From Maratus speciosus (Eukaryota > Arthropoda > Arachnida > Araneae > Salticidae), in contig OZ010788.1 of NCBI GenBank assembly GCA_963932465.1, forward strand, positions 667,390,484 to 667,454,483: a stretch of 64,000 nt of DNA, read 5' to 3'. The translations under genes and the position numbers were made by a program. Positions 1 to 10,658 of this stretch are shown piece by piece. Numbering within the stretch: the first letter of the stretch is position 1; every line of letters starts with the position of its first letter. The notes below the pieces were generated by a model. The model saw only the letters and a list, made by a program, of their open reading frames with translations. It did no database searches and was not told where the DNA came from.

Positions 1-237
1 AGTTAAAAATCTGACCGACAGATGGTGCTACAGCACATTTTGGTGGCTATATGGCCAACGAATATACCACTTTGAAGAATTTACACAACTACAACTACTG
101 TTTCCCTTGAAATGGTTAGTACTGAACTTTCACTGACCAATTCAAGTCTACTTCTGTCTGGTCTTCACACATGCTCCATTTGTTCATATAGCCACCAAAA
201 TGTGCTGTAGCGCCATCTGTCGGTCAGATTTTTAACT
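1..237. mobile_element. Palindromic miniature inverted-repeat element
   Basis: Bases 1-53 and 185-237 are inverted complements with one mismatch, starting AGTTAAAAATCTGACCGACA. A ~130-bp unpaired loop lies between. There is no open frame, so this is a non-autonomous TIR element. The left end coincides with the window edge, so the true left boundary and target duplication cannot be seen. Confidence 0.8.
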
Positions 238-454
238 ATTACAATAAAGCTTTCTAAACAAAATTCCAGACTTCACACATTCGTTTCCTGCAAGATTTTT
301 TTAAATAAATCTATTCGTTTGTTAATTATTCATTTTTAAAAATAGGTACTCTTTTTTGGGACACCCTCTAATTTGTCACTTAAACCTATTCAAAGCTCAA
401 TTTAGATGAAATTTATCTAATTCTTGTGTTATTTATTATACTCTAGCAGTTATT

Positions 455-1213
455 AGGTGCGTTCGTAATAATATATATACGTAGCACCTATAGTCGTCGT
501 TCAGTCTGTCCGTCTGTCCGCATATAACAGAGCAAAAACTATCCAACTGAATGGTCTGAAATTTTAAATATATAATTGTTGCAAAAATTTGTCGAGTCAT
601 TTCAAATTTTATGAAAATATGTTGTATAGTTTCATGATAGGGACAGTCAAAAGTTTTCCGTTACATGACAACCAATGGGAATAAATGATTTCAAGTGCAT
701 TTTAATGATGTTACAGCCTTCCGAATGGTCTGAAATTTTAAATATATAATTGTTGCAAAAATTTGTCGAGTCATTTCAAATTTTATGAAAATATGTTGTA
801 TAGTTTCATGATAGGGACAGTCAAAAGTTTTCCGTTACATGACAACCAATGGGAATAAATGATTTCAAGTGCATTTTAATGATGTTACAGCCTTCCGAAT
901 GGTCTGAAATTTTAAATATATAATCGTTGCAACATTTTGTCGGGTCATTTCAAATTTTATAAAAATCGGATGTATAGTTTAATGACAGGGACAGTCAATA
1001 TTTTTCCGTTACATGACAACCAATGGGAAAAAATGATTTCAAGTGCATTTTGATGATGTTACAGCCTTTCGAACAGTATGAAATGGATATGCACTTATGA
1101 AGTGCACTAAAATATACATTCAGTACAATACGCGGTGCAAAAGATATTTATAAAACTAGTTATTGTACGAACGCACCTCATTTGCCACGTTTGACGAGCA
1201 ATTTCCAACTTGT
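455..1213 (+). mobile_element. Helentron-like non-autonomous element (HINE type), copy 1
   Basis: Starts AGGTGCGTTCGTA, followed about 30 bases later by a CGTCTGTCCG-type (GTCY)n stretch, then three ~176-bp tandem units (from about 543, 719 and 895). The inverted copy TACGAACGCACCT ends at 1178, and a conserved ~35-base tail ends in CTTGT. The tail recurs in other copies, so the two ends are not symmetric. Asymmetric inverted repeats, a GTCY microsatellite and tandem core units are features of DINE-1/HINE elements. The family assignment is inference; the repeat structure is seen. Confidence 0.6.
543..1070 (+). repeat. Three 176-bp tandem units
   Basis: The phrase GAATGGTCTGAAATTTTAAA recurs at about 549, 723 and 898. 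Units one and two are nearly identical; unit three has diverged. This is the core of the element at 455-1213. Confidence 0.85.
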
Positions 1214-1379
1214 ATTTATTATGTAACTGACATTTCTGAAAAAAGAATGTAAGTTACCATATAAAATATAACTTTCTTTCTCATTTTCTAGGTAATTTCC
1301 ATTCAAATTGAGCTTTGGATAGGTTTAATTAACAAATCATGTCAACTTCACATTTGAATATATTTTGGTGTTATATTAC

Positions 1380-1540
1380 CATAGCTGCCAACTTGTACGG
1401 ATTTTTCCTACCACTAAAATTTAATGGAAAAATTTGCCTAATTCAATCGCCGAATTGCAATGAATATTGGTAATTAAATAAGGCAGAAATTTCTGTTATA
1501 TTTTAGTGGTAGCAAAAATCCGTACAAGTTGGCAGCTATG
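1380..1540. mobile_element. CATAGCTGCCAA-family miniature TIR element
   Basis: Ends CATAGCTGCCAACTTGTACG and its inverted complement at 1521-1540. Flanked on both sides by TATTAC (1374-1379 and 1541-1546), a 6-bp target duplication. Relatives lie at 2402-2635, 22548-22698 and 54833-54983. Confidence 0.85.
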
Positions 1541-1617
1541 TATTACTAAAATTACTACCGTGCATTGCTTTAAATGTAAAGTAAGTTACCATGGAATGAC
1601 CGTAAACGGTATTTTTT

Positions 1618-2130
1618 AGGTGCGTTCGTAATTATATAAATACGTAACACCTATAGTGATCGTTTGGTCCGTTCATCTGTCTGTCCGTCTGTCGGCCTAT
1701 AACAGTGCAAAAACTACCCAATCGAGTGGTTTGCAACTTAATAAATAGAATTGTTGCAGAATTGTGTCGAGTCATTTCAAATTTTATTAAAATCGAATTA
1801 AAACTTCAAAAGCTATTAATAAAAGTTTTCTTCATTCTATCAAATCCTATCATACGTCATTAATCCAGTGATATCCCATGATAGGTCATGATTCTAGGTT
1901 ACCATGGTGATGGCGCCCTATTTAAGATGGAGTCGTATCATTTCCGTATGACTAAATTTTATATATCATACAAAATTTTATATATCATATGGAATCTTAA
2001 TAAATTTTGCATTCATGCACTTTTGCATAAGAGTGCAGCAGCTATTGCACTAAGATCTGAATATTTATAAAACTAGCTATAGTACGAACGCACCTCATTT
2101 GGCACGTTTGACGTACAATTTCCGACTTGT
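1618..2130 (+). mobile_element. Helentron-like element, copy 2 (short core)
   Basis: Same AGGTGCGTTCGTA start, GTCTGTCCGTCTG stretch, inverted TACGAACGCACCT near 2093 and tail ending CTTGT as copy 1. The core has one diverged unit and a different right half (around GAGTGCAGCAGCTATTGCAC) that matches the copy at 48392-48854. This defines a subfamily. Confidence 0.6.
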
Positions 2131-2149
2131 TTTATTAGAGTGTGTACTG

Positions 2150-2359
2150 TTAACCCCTTGAGGGGTAATGGGATAGATATCCCCCATCTACGATTAATGA
2201 AGATTTGCACCAGAAAAATTTTATTAAATTTTTCTTTTCTAACTTTGGTGGAGAAAAGTCGTATAATTGCTTTTCCTTGTTTTGCAATAAATTTTTTGGA
2301 AGATTCCGGTGTGAATTCGGCATTACAGAAACATAATTACTTGCCCCTCAAAGGGTTAA
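2150..2359. mobile_element. TTAA miniature element, CCCCTTGAGGGG family
   Basis: TTAACCCCTTGAGGGG at the left and CCCCTCAAAGGGTTAA at the right, with TTAA at both ends as in piggyBac-type insertions. Same family as 10244-10454, 19423-19632, 30421-30630 and 38576-38784. Inside are CACCAGAAAAATTTT and CCGGTGTGAATTC, modules seen in several other TTAA families of this window. Confidence 0.8.
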
Positions 2360-2401
2360 GCAAGCCATTTTGAATTATCCTGATAGTTAAAATGCTATTC
2401 T

Positions 2402-2635
2402 CATAGCTGCCAACCTTCCACTAATCTTCCGTAATGTCTGGATTAATTTAACCCAGGTTAACTACATTTCGAACCAGAAAATTTATTTTATGATTGCTTA
2501 TTTATTTAATTCCAGGTTTCTACGTGGAACATATTTATTTTTATTTCTTAAAAATATTTCTGGTTTGAAACGTATTAAACCAGGGTCAAATTAACACAAA
2601 TATTACGGAAGATTAGTTTGAGGTTGGCAGCTATG
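2402..2635. mobile_element. CATAGCTGCCAA-family miniature TIR element
   Basis: CATAGCTGCCAACCTTCCAC at the left and the near-complement ending GGTTGGCAGCTATG at the right; a second pair of arms around ATCTTCCGTAAT. No clear target duplication. Confidence 0.7.
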
Positions 2636-2910
2636 TATAGAACTTACATATGGAATTAATGAATTGAGACAGTAACTTTTAAATTCGATAAGAATTTCAA
2701 AATAAAGAAACAATATATGACAAAATATTTAAAAGTGAAATAGAAACTGATATACACTACTTCGAGCAATATCTTAAATAAGTAATTAAAAAAAATAATT
2801 AAACTATTTGCACTATTAGCGTGTATTTCAGGACTTTCTTTTTTATGCAGAAATTGCTTATTGAATTAGATTAGAATAGTATTGAATTAGAATAGTATTG
2901 CTAATAGAAA

Positions 2911-3090
2911 TTGCTGCAACTGGCGACTATTTTTATATTTTATTCTCACCACTATTTTCAAAAAGTGAATTTTGTAGTATTTATTTCTCTTGCACGTGTT
3001 GTCGAAGTGTGTATGAAAGATTTCCGTTTTGAAAAAGTGGTACGAGATAGAATTAAAAAAAAAAAAAAAAAGTCGCCAGTGGCAGCTTTG
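2911..3090. mobile_element. GCTGCCACTGGCGAC-family miniature element
   Basis: Left end reads CTGCAACTGGCGACTATTTT and the right end AGTCGCCAGTGGCAGC. The interior has TCTTGCACGTGTTGTCGAAG and AAAGTGGTACGAGATAGAAT, shared with copies at 5503-5700 and 19210-19376. Short open frames here are by-products of the repeat. Confidence 0.7.
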
Positions 3091-3768
3091 CAATCGGAAA
3101 ATCCGAAGGAAGATTTTTTACTTTAAGCAATCACGAAACTTCTGTCATAACATAAAGTATAAAATACTATTCAAAATTTCTGGTATAAATTCGGAATTTA
3201 TAAATAACAAAGAAAACAATGAATTGACGAATGCTAAATGCACATATGAGGTATATGAGTAAAAAAAGCTTTTTAATAACAATATAATACAAAACAAAGG
3301 ATTAAAATTTTGAAGTATTTAATAAATTAACACAAACTGCAGAATCAATAAAAATAAAAATACGAAATATTTCTCATCATAGTACCAATAAAACATAATA
3401 AACTACCTTTATTATGGTATTTAAACTATATATATTAAAAAACGTATAAGTCTAATCTAGAAAAAATGCTTTTTTGGAATTTTCTTGAACAGACTATAAT
3501 ACAAATAGCTAAATATGAATGTAATATAATGATAAATACCGTTACCAATTTCTAATTTATTATAGCCGGGTAATGCGTTACAAGAAAAGCATGATCGATC
3601 GTTATGAATGCTTTTCTTCTTAACCGTAAGGCAGAGTGATTGCCGTGATTTACAGATAGATGGTGTACAGATAGATATGTCAGCTTTCTTTAATAAAATA
3701 ATTTTATTGTTAATATTTTATTATTGTTAATAAATTATTAATTAATTACCCTTATATTTCATTCATAT
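3091..3768. other. No gene seen; short dispersed duplication
   Basis: AT-rich sequence without a supported gene. About 3547-3660 resembles 6236-6350 (shared CTAATTTATTATAG and GCAGAGTGATTGCCGTGA), so it is itself part of a repeat. Confidence 0.5.
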
Positions 3769-4020
3769 TTAACCCTTTCGGCCCTGACTTTTTTCTTAAA
3801 GTCCAAAAAAATTAAAACTTTTGTCAGACAGCAGTTTTGAGTAGTAAAATTTTATTAAGTAGTTATTTTATTTTGATTAGTTGAAAATTATACATTTTAC
3901 CAAATGCACACATATGTGACCATTAGGTCTTCCAGCATAATATGATCATTTCATATTTATAGTTTAAAGCATTTTAAAAGTAGGGAACACATTTGTGACC
4001 GACAGGACAGAAAGGGTCAA
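3769..4020. mobile_element. TTAA miniature element
   Basis: Begins TTAACCCTTTCGGCCCTGAC and ends GACAGGACAGAAAGGGTCAA. The right target copy has decayed from TTAA to TCAA. Confidence 0.7.
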
Positions 4021-4282
4021 AGTAAATAGCTATTTTTATCATAGTACGTTGACGAAAATTATAGAAAAGCGTTTTTTCTGGATTATAGACTGTTAAAGTT
4101 TTTAAGATATCCATTTTAAATAGCATAATAAAGATAGTTTAGTTGTTGCATAATAAAAATAGTTATATTTTTGTTAAATAAAAATATATGAAACATAAAC
4201 ATGTAGTTAATGATATAAATGATATTACTGGTTCAGGACGACCATCATTTAACCACATTTTACCAGTTATTTCGTATAGTAA

Positions 4283-4360
4283 GCCCAGTAGCGTACTGGT
4301 CAGAGTGTCGTTCTACCATACTGCAAATCCACAGTTCGATTCCAGACTGCGGAATGGCAA
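4283..4360 (+). repeat. Degenerate tRNA-like sequence
   Basis: AGTAGCGTACTGGTCAGAGT resembles an A box and ACAGTTCGATTCC a B box about 35 bases later. The arms do not close into a clean cloverleaf, so this is more likely a tRNA-derived repeat head than a functional gene. Confidence 0.35.
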
Positions 4361-4473
4361 ACGTTAACTGAACTTTTCATCCCTTCAGACTCGATTAAAT
4401 GAGTTTCAAGCTTAAAGGTATATTATAAATATTATACAATAAATACAATAAACCCAACTGGAGTGAAAAATTA

Positions 4474-4544
4474 GCCAGAGCCAGGAATCGAACCAGGAAC
4501 CACAGTATACAAGACTGCTGCTCTAACCACTGAGCTACTCTGGC
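4474..4544 (-). tRNA. tRNA-Thr(TGT)-like gene or recent pseudogene
   Basis: Minus-strand fold: a 7-bp acceptor stem (GCCAGAG with CTCTGGC), D stem GCTC/GAGC with loop AGTGGTTA, anticodon stem GCAGT/ACTGT with one G-T pair, and loop CTTGTAT. The loop has T33 and anticodon TGT at 4509-4511, which would decode ACA. The T stem is CCTGG/CCTGG with a central T-T mismatch, loop TTCGATT. A and B boxes are intact, and a TTTTT run follows within ten bases. The T-T mismatch and T at the discriminator position leave doubt; it may be a tRNA-derived repeat. A covariance-model score would decide. Confidence 0.55.
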
Positions 4545-5156
4545 CGATGCCTGAATCTGCAATTTCCCACTAATAAACATGTTGGGGAAGTTACCAGCCA
4601 TCTATACGACAGCCTTGGATGACCAGACAACGATGAATAGATTTTACTATTACATCGATCTACGATAACTATAATAAAACACACAAAATTGTACTAAGTG
4701 TGTTTTATTAGAGTTTCAAGCTTGCTTGGTATCTAAACACTGTGGGTCTGGTGTTAGGCTAACCACCTGGCCAGGACATAAGTTGTGTAGCACCGGGTGT
4801 CCCGTGTAAATTGGGCCTGAAATACTCTGGACAACACTTCTTTCTTACAATTTATTTCGCCATCTGTAACTGCAGATAATTCTGCTACTAAATAAGGCTA
4901 AGTAAATTACTTTAAAATACTGGTGTCCAGAGGATTTGGAACAGCGGCAGCGAGTTACGCGGTACACTTGGTAACACTACTCTGAGCCCATAGTCAAGAA
5001 AATAGGGATGAACACTGTATCCCACGATGTTTAACTGATTGTAGCGGCCGGGTTTAGTTTAATTTTTATTTTATTTCGTATGACATTTTTCGATTTATTT
5101 AGTCCGAGATTTCTACGTTTACACAACACAAAGATTACGATTAAAAAATCCCACTA

Positions 5157-5366
5157 TTAACACTAGAAAAGAGGGGAATTTTACTCAAATTTTAGAAAAA
5201 AAATTCTCACCAGAATTTTTATTTTAAATTATTTACTTATTTATTTAACTAGTTTTTTTTTCTTTGTATCTTTTAAACTAGTTTTCTGAATAAATTTCTG
5301 GTTCGAACCGAAATTTATTCATTTGGTAGCGGTCAAAATGACTGCTCGCCGTCTTTCTAGTGTTAA
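5157..5366. mobile_element. TTAA miniature element, CACTAGAAAG family
   Basis: TTAACACTAGAAAAGAGG at the left and GTCTTTCTAGTGTTAA at the right. The left terminus resembles that of the chimeric-looking element at 53237. Confidence 0.75.
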
Positions 5367-5502
5367 AAGAATTAAAACCGTATAAAATCTTATATAGAAC
5401 GTATATATATATGTGTCACTCCTACGCCTGTTCACAACATAAAACTTTTAAACATGTAAAATAATTCACATTGGATTATTCTTGTAAATAAATAGCTATA
5501 CT

Positions 5503-5700
5503 CAGGCTGCCACTGGCGACTATTTTTATATTCTATTTGCACCAGTTTTTTTTTTTTGCTTTTTTTTCACCAGTTTTTTTTAATAAGTTTTTTAGTATAT
5601 TTTTCTTACACATTGCGTTAAAGTGCATGTGAAAGATTTTTGTTTTGAGAAAGTAGTGCGAGAGATAGAATTAAAAAAATAGTCGACAGTGGCAACCCTG
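5503..5700. mobile_element. GCTGCCACTGGCGAC-family miniature element
   Basis: CAGGCTGCCACTGGCGACTA at the left and AGTCGACAGTGGCAACCCTG at the right. The interior has the shared module AAAGTAGTGCGAGAGATAGA. CTATA occurs on both sides, a possible short target duplication. Confidence 0.75.
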
Positions 5701-6404
5701 CTATATTAGAACTTGTGTAATTATTGTTTTATGAGTTAAAACAGTAATTTTATATTAGCAAGAGAGTTTGAAACTAAGGAAAGAAAGTGTAATGAAAATT
5801 ATTGGTGCAATTAATATATCAATGCAATTAATGTATTGCAGGATATCTAAATTGACTAATACAGTTATATTTAACAAAAGAGCAGCATCTTTAACTAAAA
5901 TAAATGAAGTTCCTTTTAAAATTTAAATACAAACATGCAATATATTACATTTATAAATAGCATTTTATGACAACATAATTCAAGACACATTAATATTGAA
6001 CGATTATAAAGTCATTAATAGCTAAACAACTGTACAGTCAATAAATATTAAAAACTCAAAACCTTCATTATTTCAAAAACTTATAAAGATATAATAAGAT
6101 ACCGTTATCTATTTCGAAATTGTTAAAATTTATGATTCATAAAACTCTTTCCCGAAACTGTTGTCAATAAGCTACACTCGAAATAGCTCACTCACGTTAA
6201 ATATGAATAAAATATATGGATAAACATAAGGTAACCAATTCCTAATTTATTATAGCTTAATAAAACAATCATGATAAACATGTTAGGTCATTATTATTAG
6301 ATCATTTTTTTAATCCATAAAGCAGAGTGATTGCCGTGAAGGCGCAGTTCATGGAAAGTGAATTTGTCTGATCTATTTTAATAAAGTGCTCGCTATAAGA
6401 TATG
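5701..6404. other. No gene seen
   Basis: AT-rich sequence with stops in all frames; 6236-6350 repeats sequence found at 3547-3660. Nothing else supported. Confidence 0.5.
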
Positions 6405-7352
6405 CAGGGCTCCCAAATGGTCCGCCAACTGAATACCAATACAGTAGAAGCTCGTTTTTACGAACCCCTTTTTCACGAACACTTGCGATTTTACGAACTA
6501 TAGAGTGGTCCCGAATACACTCCCATAGAATCAATGTAATTTTTCGCTCCCATTTACGAACTACGGATTATGAAAATCTCTTTTTTGCGAACTCAATTTT
6601 CATGCTTCTGCATTAAAAAATATATATATATATATCTGAACGCAACGTTGCGTCAATTAAGCTCTCAACAGGTGCAATGAGATATCAGGTGTATTCCAAG
6701 AATGTGTTGTTTTTCCCAATCTCTTTCGGAGGGAGAGGGCATATCAACAATTTCAAGTAGTGGTTGTCAGGACTAAGGCACTTTTTTGAAGGGAACAATA
6801 ACTGTGAAAGGATTTCAAGAATAGTTAAAATGGAAACATATATTTTCCAAAATTGATTAAAAAAAAGATAAGTGATTATTTCCATTCCTAATTTTTTATC
6901 TATGTTTTCATCTATGTATTTTCACCTACTATCCAGTCTGTGTTTTCATATGTAATATTTTCAAAGCATGTTTCAGTGTACTAAAATTATCTTTTGTGTA
7001 TAAATTTGCATTTATTTCTTGTATATGTATAACTTCATTTAATAATAAATAATCTTGAAATACTGCTTCATCTATGAAGGGGGGGGGGGGGCAGTTTGAA
7101 AAAATTAGATAAGAATAACGTACGTATTCATATCATTTTTGGTGTTTTTCTATTTTACGAACTATTTTAGTGTTCCCTACGGGTTCGTAAAAACGAGCGT
7201 CGACTGTATTATTTTAGAAAAATTTTCTTTTTAGATTTTTCTCACAAACCGCCCCGGAACCACCTTTGAAAGTTAATTCTAGCGCAAACCTACCATAAAA
7301 TTTTCTGTTAAAATTTATTGTTATTCAGTTGGCGGACCATTTGGAAGAACTG
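6405..7352. mobile_element. Outer TIR element interrupted by a pogo-like element
   Basis: CCAAATGGTCCGCCAACTGA near 6413 has its inverted complement at about 7322-7344, directly outside the pogo-like insertion at 6442-7206. Ends CAGGGCT and CTG. Without the insertion the element would be about 180 bp. No clear target duplication. Confidence 0.65.
6442..7206. mobile_element. Non-autonomous pogo/Tigger-like element, 765 bp
   Basis: 26-bp TIRs with two mismatches: CAGTAGAAGCTCG at the left, CGAGCGTCGACTG at the right, each next to CGTTTTTACGAACCC or its complement. TA flanks both ends (6440-6441, 7207-7208). CAG termini with a TA target are typical of pogo/Tigger. No transposase is encoded; a G homopolymer lies near 7078-7090. 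Confidence 0.8.
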
Positions 7353-7381
7353 GATAAGGAAAACGAGAATGGTTTTCGTAA

Positions 7382-8035
7382 ATACATGGTTAAATTTAGC
7401 CTAAAATTAAAAAAAATTAAAAAAAAAGATGGTTAAATCTAACAGTTTCTTAACATTAACAATAAAATATAAATAAAATAAAAGAAAGATGGTTAAATTT
7501 AATCGTTTCTTTACAATAACAAGAAAATATAAAATAAAATAAATAAAAGAAAGATGATGAAATTTAGAAGTTTCTTAACGTTAGCAATATAAAATAAAAT
7601 AAATAAGAGATAGATGGTTAAATTTCACCATTTGTTTACATTAAAAAGAAAATAAAAAATAAAAAATAAATAAAAAAAGATTGTTAAATTTATAACCGCG
7701 TCTTAACATTAACAAGAAAATATAAAATAAAATAAATAAAATAAAGAGAATCAAATAGAGAAAAAATATGTATTTTCATCTATTCTGTTAAATTTAGCCG
7801 TTTCTTAACATTAACAAGAATATATAAAATAAAATAAATAAAAGAAAGATGGTTAAATTTAGCCGTTTCTCAACATTAACTAGAAATATAAAATAAAATA
7901 AATAAAAAAAAGATGGTTAAATTTAGCCGTTTCTTAACATTAACAAGAACATATAAAATAAAATAAATAAAAGAAAGATGGTTAAATTTAGCCGTTTCTC
8001 AACATTAACTAGAAATATAAAATAAAAGAAAGAGT
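7382..8035 (+). repeat. ~65-bp AT-rich minisatellite, about ten copies
   Basis: The unit contains GATGGTTAAATTTAGCCGTT followed by CTTAACATTAACAAGAA and an ATAAAATAAATAAAAGAAA tail. Later copies (7790-8030) are the most alike. Two units carry a GAGAAAAAATNTGTATTTTC variant near 7760 and 8045. Confidence 0.85.
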
Positions 8036-8466
8036 GAAACAGAGAAAAAATTTGTATTTTCGTCTGTTCTGTTATAATAACTAAGAAAATAATTATACTT
8101 AAATGCATTTTTAACCTTCTAACGTCTATGGTAGAATGCATTCCAAAATTTGTGTAATTCATAGAATCGAAATTCATATCACAAAATTTAAATAGTAAAT
8201 TTCGGTTTATTTAATAACGAAATATCTGTTATTAAAGAAAGCAAAAAATTCTATTTTAAATTTCTGGTGTAAATAAGGAATATGTCAATAAAAAAATTCA
8301 CTAAATCTGAAACTTTGCAGCATAAATGGATAAATGTTTAAGTTTTATGTTTGGGAACATGAATTAATGCATCGAAGTGAAATGGGAATGAATACTTTGA
8401 TGAATTCGAAGGTTAATTTTTATTTTTTCCCCCCACGTCAGATAACAATTTAATAAGGCAATCATT

Positions 8467-9021
8467 TTAGATGTAAATTTCCAACTGGGCGAAAAATGTC
8501 CGGACCAGGATTCGAACACGGGACCTTCTGGCTGAAGCCGCCAGTGCTCTGACATCTGAGCTATCCCGGACGATTCTGGTCGAACTTTTTCACCCAGCTA
8601 ACCTTGAAGATTACAGCATCTGGTCTGAAACCTGGTTCAGCTCAACAGAATAAATCTCAGGTAATGGAACTCCAGAAATCGCTGGATACGAAAATACACT
8701 AGATTAATTTTCACACAATTATTCTAGTGTTATTAAATTAATCTAGTGTATTTTCGTATCCAGCGATTTCTGGAGTTGCATTACCTGAGATTTATTCTGT
8801 TGAACTGAACCAGGTTTCAGACCAGATGCTGTAATCTTCAAGGTTAGCTGGGTGAAAAAGATCGACCAGAATCGTCCGGTATAGCTCAGATGGCAGAGCA
8901 CTGGCGGCTTCAGCCAGGAGGTCCCGGGTTCGAATCCTGGTCCGGACATTTTTCGCCCAGTTGGAAATTTACATCTAATATGATTTGTTTACCAATTAGA
9001 ATAATTGTGTAAAAATTAATC
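8467..9021. repeat. Inverted dimer of a tRNA-like retroposon
   Basis: Two ~250-bp arms in opposite orientation meet near 8715. Each has a tRNA-like module (about 8503-8574 minus, 8874-8947 plus) preceded by a ~160-bp conserved segment (GAATCG, GGTTAGCTGGGTGAAAAAG, CAGGTTTCAGACCAGATGCT). The tRNA part has a GTCCGG/CCGGAC acceptor, an A box at TAGCTCAGATGGCAGAGCA and a B box at GGTTCGAATCC. Its anticodon loop GGCTTCA lacks T33. The pair is flanked by TAAGGCAATCATT at 8454-8466 and 9022-9034, a 13-bp target duplication typical of target-primed reverse transcription. A third copy lies at 51650-51930. Confidence 0.75.
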
Positions 9022-9034
9022 TAAGGCAATCATT

Positions 9035-9310
9035 GTAAACATGCTAATTATTTTTTTTAATTTCCTATCCTTAAGGCAGAGTAGCAGATCTTATTTGTGG
9101 ACATAGAGAGTATAAAACATGAAAAGAGCGCATCTATGTATTTATTCTGTATTTTAAAAAATATTTCAGAACAAGTAATTAAATTTAAAAAATCAAAAAA
9201 CCCGACTGAATAAAAGCCAACTAATTAATTATTTCTCATCAATGTGAAACTATTTTTTATATTGCATACCTATTTTTTTATTTACTTCCATTGATGATTT
9301 TTAAGTTGTG
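9035..9310. other. No gene seen
   Basis: AT-rich spacer between the inverted dimer and the dispersed repeat at 9312. No open frame of note. Confidence 0.5.
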
Positions 9311-9311
9311 T

Positions 9312-9736
9312 TTAATTACTGGTTCCTATCTATAAAAACTGTTTTGATGAGGCCTATAGATGTCCTTGGACGTTAGAGTTGCAGTAAAGCTAGAAATCCT
9401 ACATACACAACTTTCAGGTTGTGTAATATTTAAACGGAAATTCTGACTGTAAAATAGTCAATGAAACATCGTATTCATTTTGAAAGATCTCTCCAATGAT
9501 ATGCAACTCAATAGGGTGCGTAATTTTTTTTCGTCTCTACCGCCGTTTTGTATTTTACGGCCGCCATTTTGAATTTATAAAAACAAAACTTATCCTATAA
9601 CCATCGGAAGATTAAGACGAATCGATAGACACCTCATTCATAAAAATCCATCCAGCCGTTGGGATGTTTCGAGTGTATAAATAAATCCACATACACAGAT
9701 ACACGTGAAACACATAACCCTTCTTTTCAGTTAGGT
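9312..9736 (+). repeat. Dispersed ~400-bp repeat, copy 1
   Basis: Closely matches 30971-31356: shared GGTTCCTATCTATAAA, GAGTTGCAGTAAAGCTAGA, AAGACGAATCGATAGA, ATCCATCC and CCCTTCTT near the end. The closing section resembles the 3' part of a dispersed non-autonomous element. The coding parent is not in the window. Confidence 0.75.
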
Positions 9737-10243
9737 AAAAAATAATTTTCTATTAAATATTCAAAAGTGAAAAATGTTAAAATATACATAAAGCACAAAA
9801 TTGTACAAAAAATACTTTTAGGTGCATGAATATAATATAAAGATATTTAAAATATCTCAAAATACATCAGAAAAACCTAGAACGTTTTCAACCATTTCAA
9901 GGCCGTCTTCAGTAGGATTTAAATGTTATTTTCTGTGCGCTTATTCGAGAATTATCCAGAAGAAAACTTACATGTAAATGTTAAATTTAAATGTTGTACG
10001 TCAGATGAGATTGTTTTGTTGAAAATTTGAATAACTTTATCTGGCATCTCAAAGAAAATAATAACAACATTTAAATCCTACTAAGACGGCCTTGTAATAG
10101 TTGAAAACGTTCTAGGTTTTTCTGATGTATTTTGAGATATTATAAATTTGTATTTTAAATATCTTTATATTATACAGTAATCCCTTAACATACGCGGATT
10201 TTGAAATAGAAAAGGCAGAACACTTCAACATTCGCACCACTTT

Positions 10244-10454
10244 TTAACCCCTTGAGCGGCACCTGTATCTATTATATACCACCTACGATTAATGAAGTTT
10301 TACACCAGAAAAAATTGATTAAATTTTACTTTTCTAACTTTGGTGGAAAATAGCCGTAAAATTCCTTTTACTTATTTTGAAATAGAATTTTTCAAAGATT
10401 CCTGTGTGAATTCAGCGTTTCACAAACGTAATTGCTTGCCCCTCAAGGGGTTAA
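10244..10454. mobile_element. TTAA miniature element, CCCCTTGAGGGG family
   Basis: TTAACCCCTTGAGCGGC at the left and GCCCCTCAAGGGGTTAA at the right. It shares its right-hand TTAA with the next element. Confidence 0.8.
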
Positions 10455-10658
10455 CCCGTTCGGGACCATGGGTCCATATATGCACCCTCAAAATGTTCTT
10501 AAAACACTTGAGTTTGATACCAGTAAAAAAGAAAAGTGAAATTGATTTTTTTTAATTGCGACATTTTCGTGATTCATAAATTTAAGTAAGATAATTAATG
10601 CAAAGTGGTGCCAAACGAATAAAATCCGTGTAAAAGATGCCGGTCCTGAACGGGTTAA
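10451..10658. mobile_element. TTAA miniature element, CCCGTTCGGGAC family
   Basis: TTAACCCGTTCGGGACC and GGTCCTGAACGGGTTAA. Abuts the previous element through one shared TTAA, so one of them inserted into the target copy of the other. Contains AAAGTGGTGCCAAACGAATA, a module common to unrelated families here. Confidence 0.8.

Noticed and set aside
8503..8947. Functional tRNA genes in the inverted dimer
   Set aside because: The anticodon loop GGCTTCA lacks T33, and copies sit in repeats with a conserved leader.
8743..8949. Frame reading SGPGFEPGTSWLKPP, also at 51715
   Set aside because: Translation of the tRNA-like module, a known type of false protein from tRNA-derived repeats.
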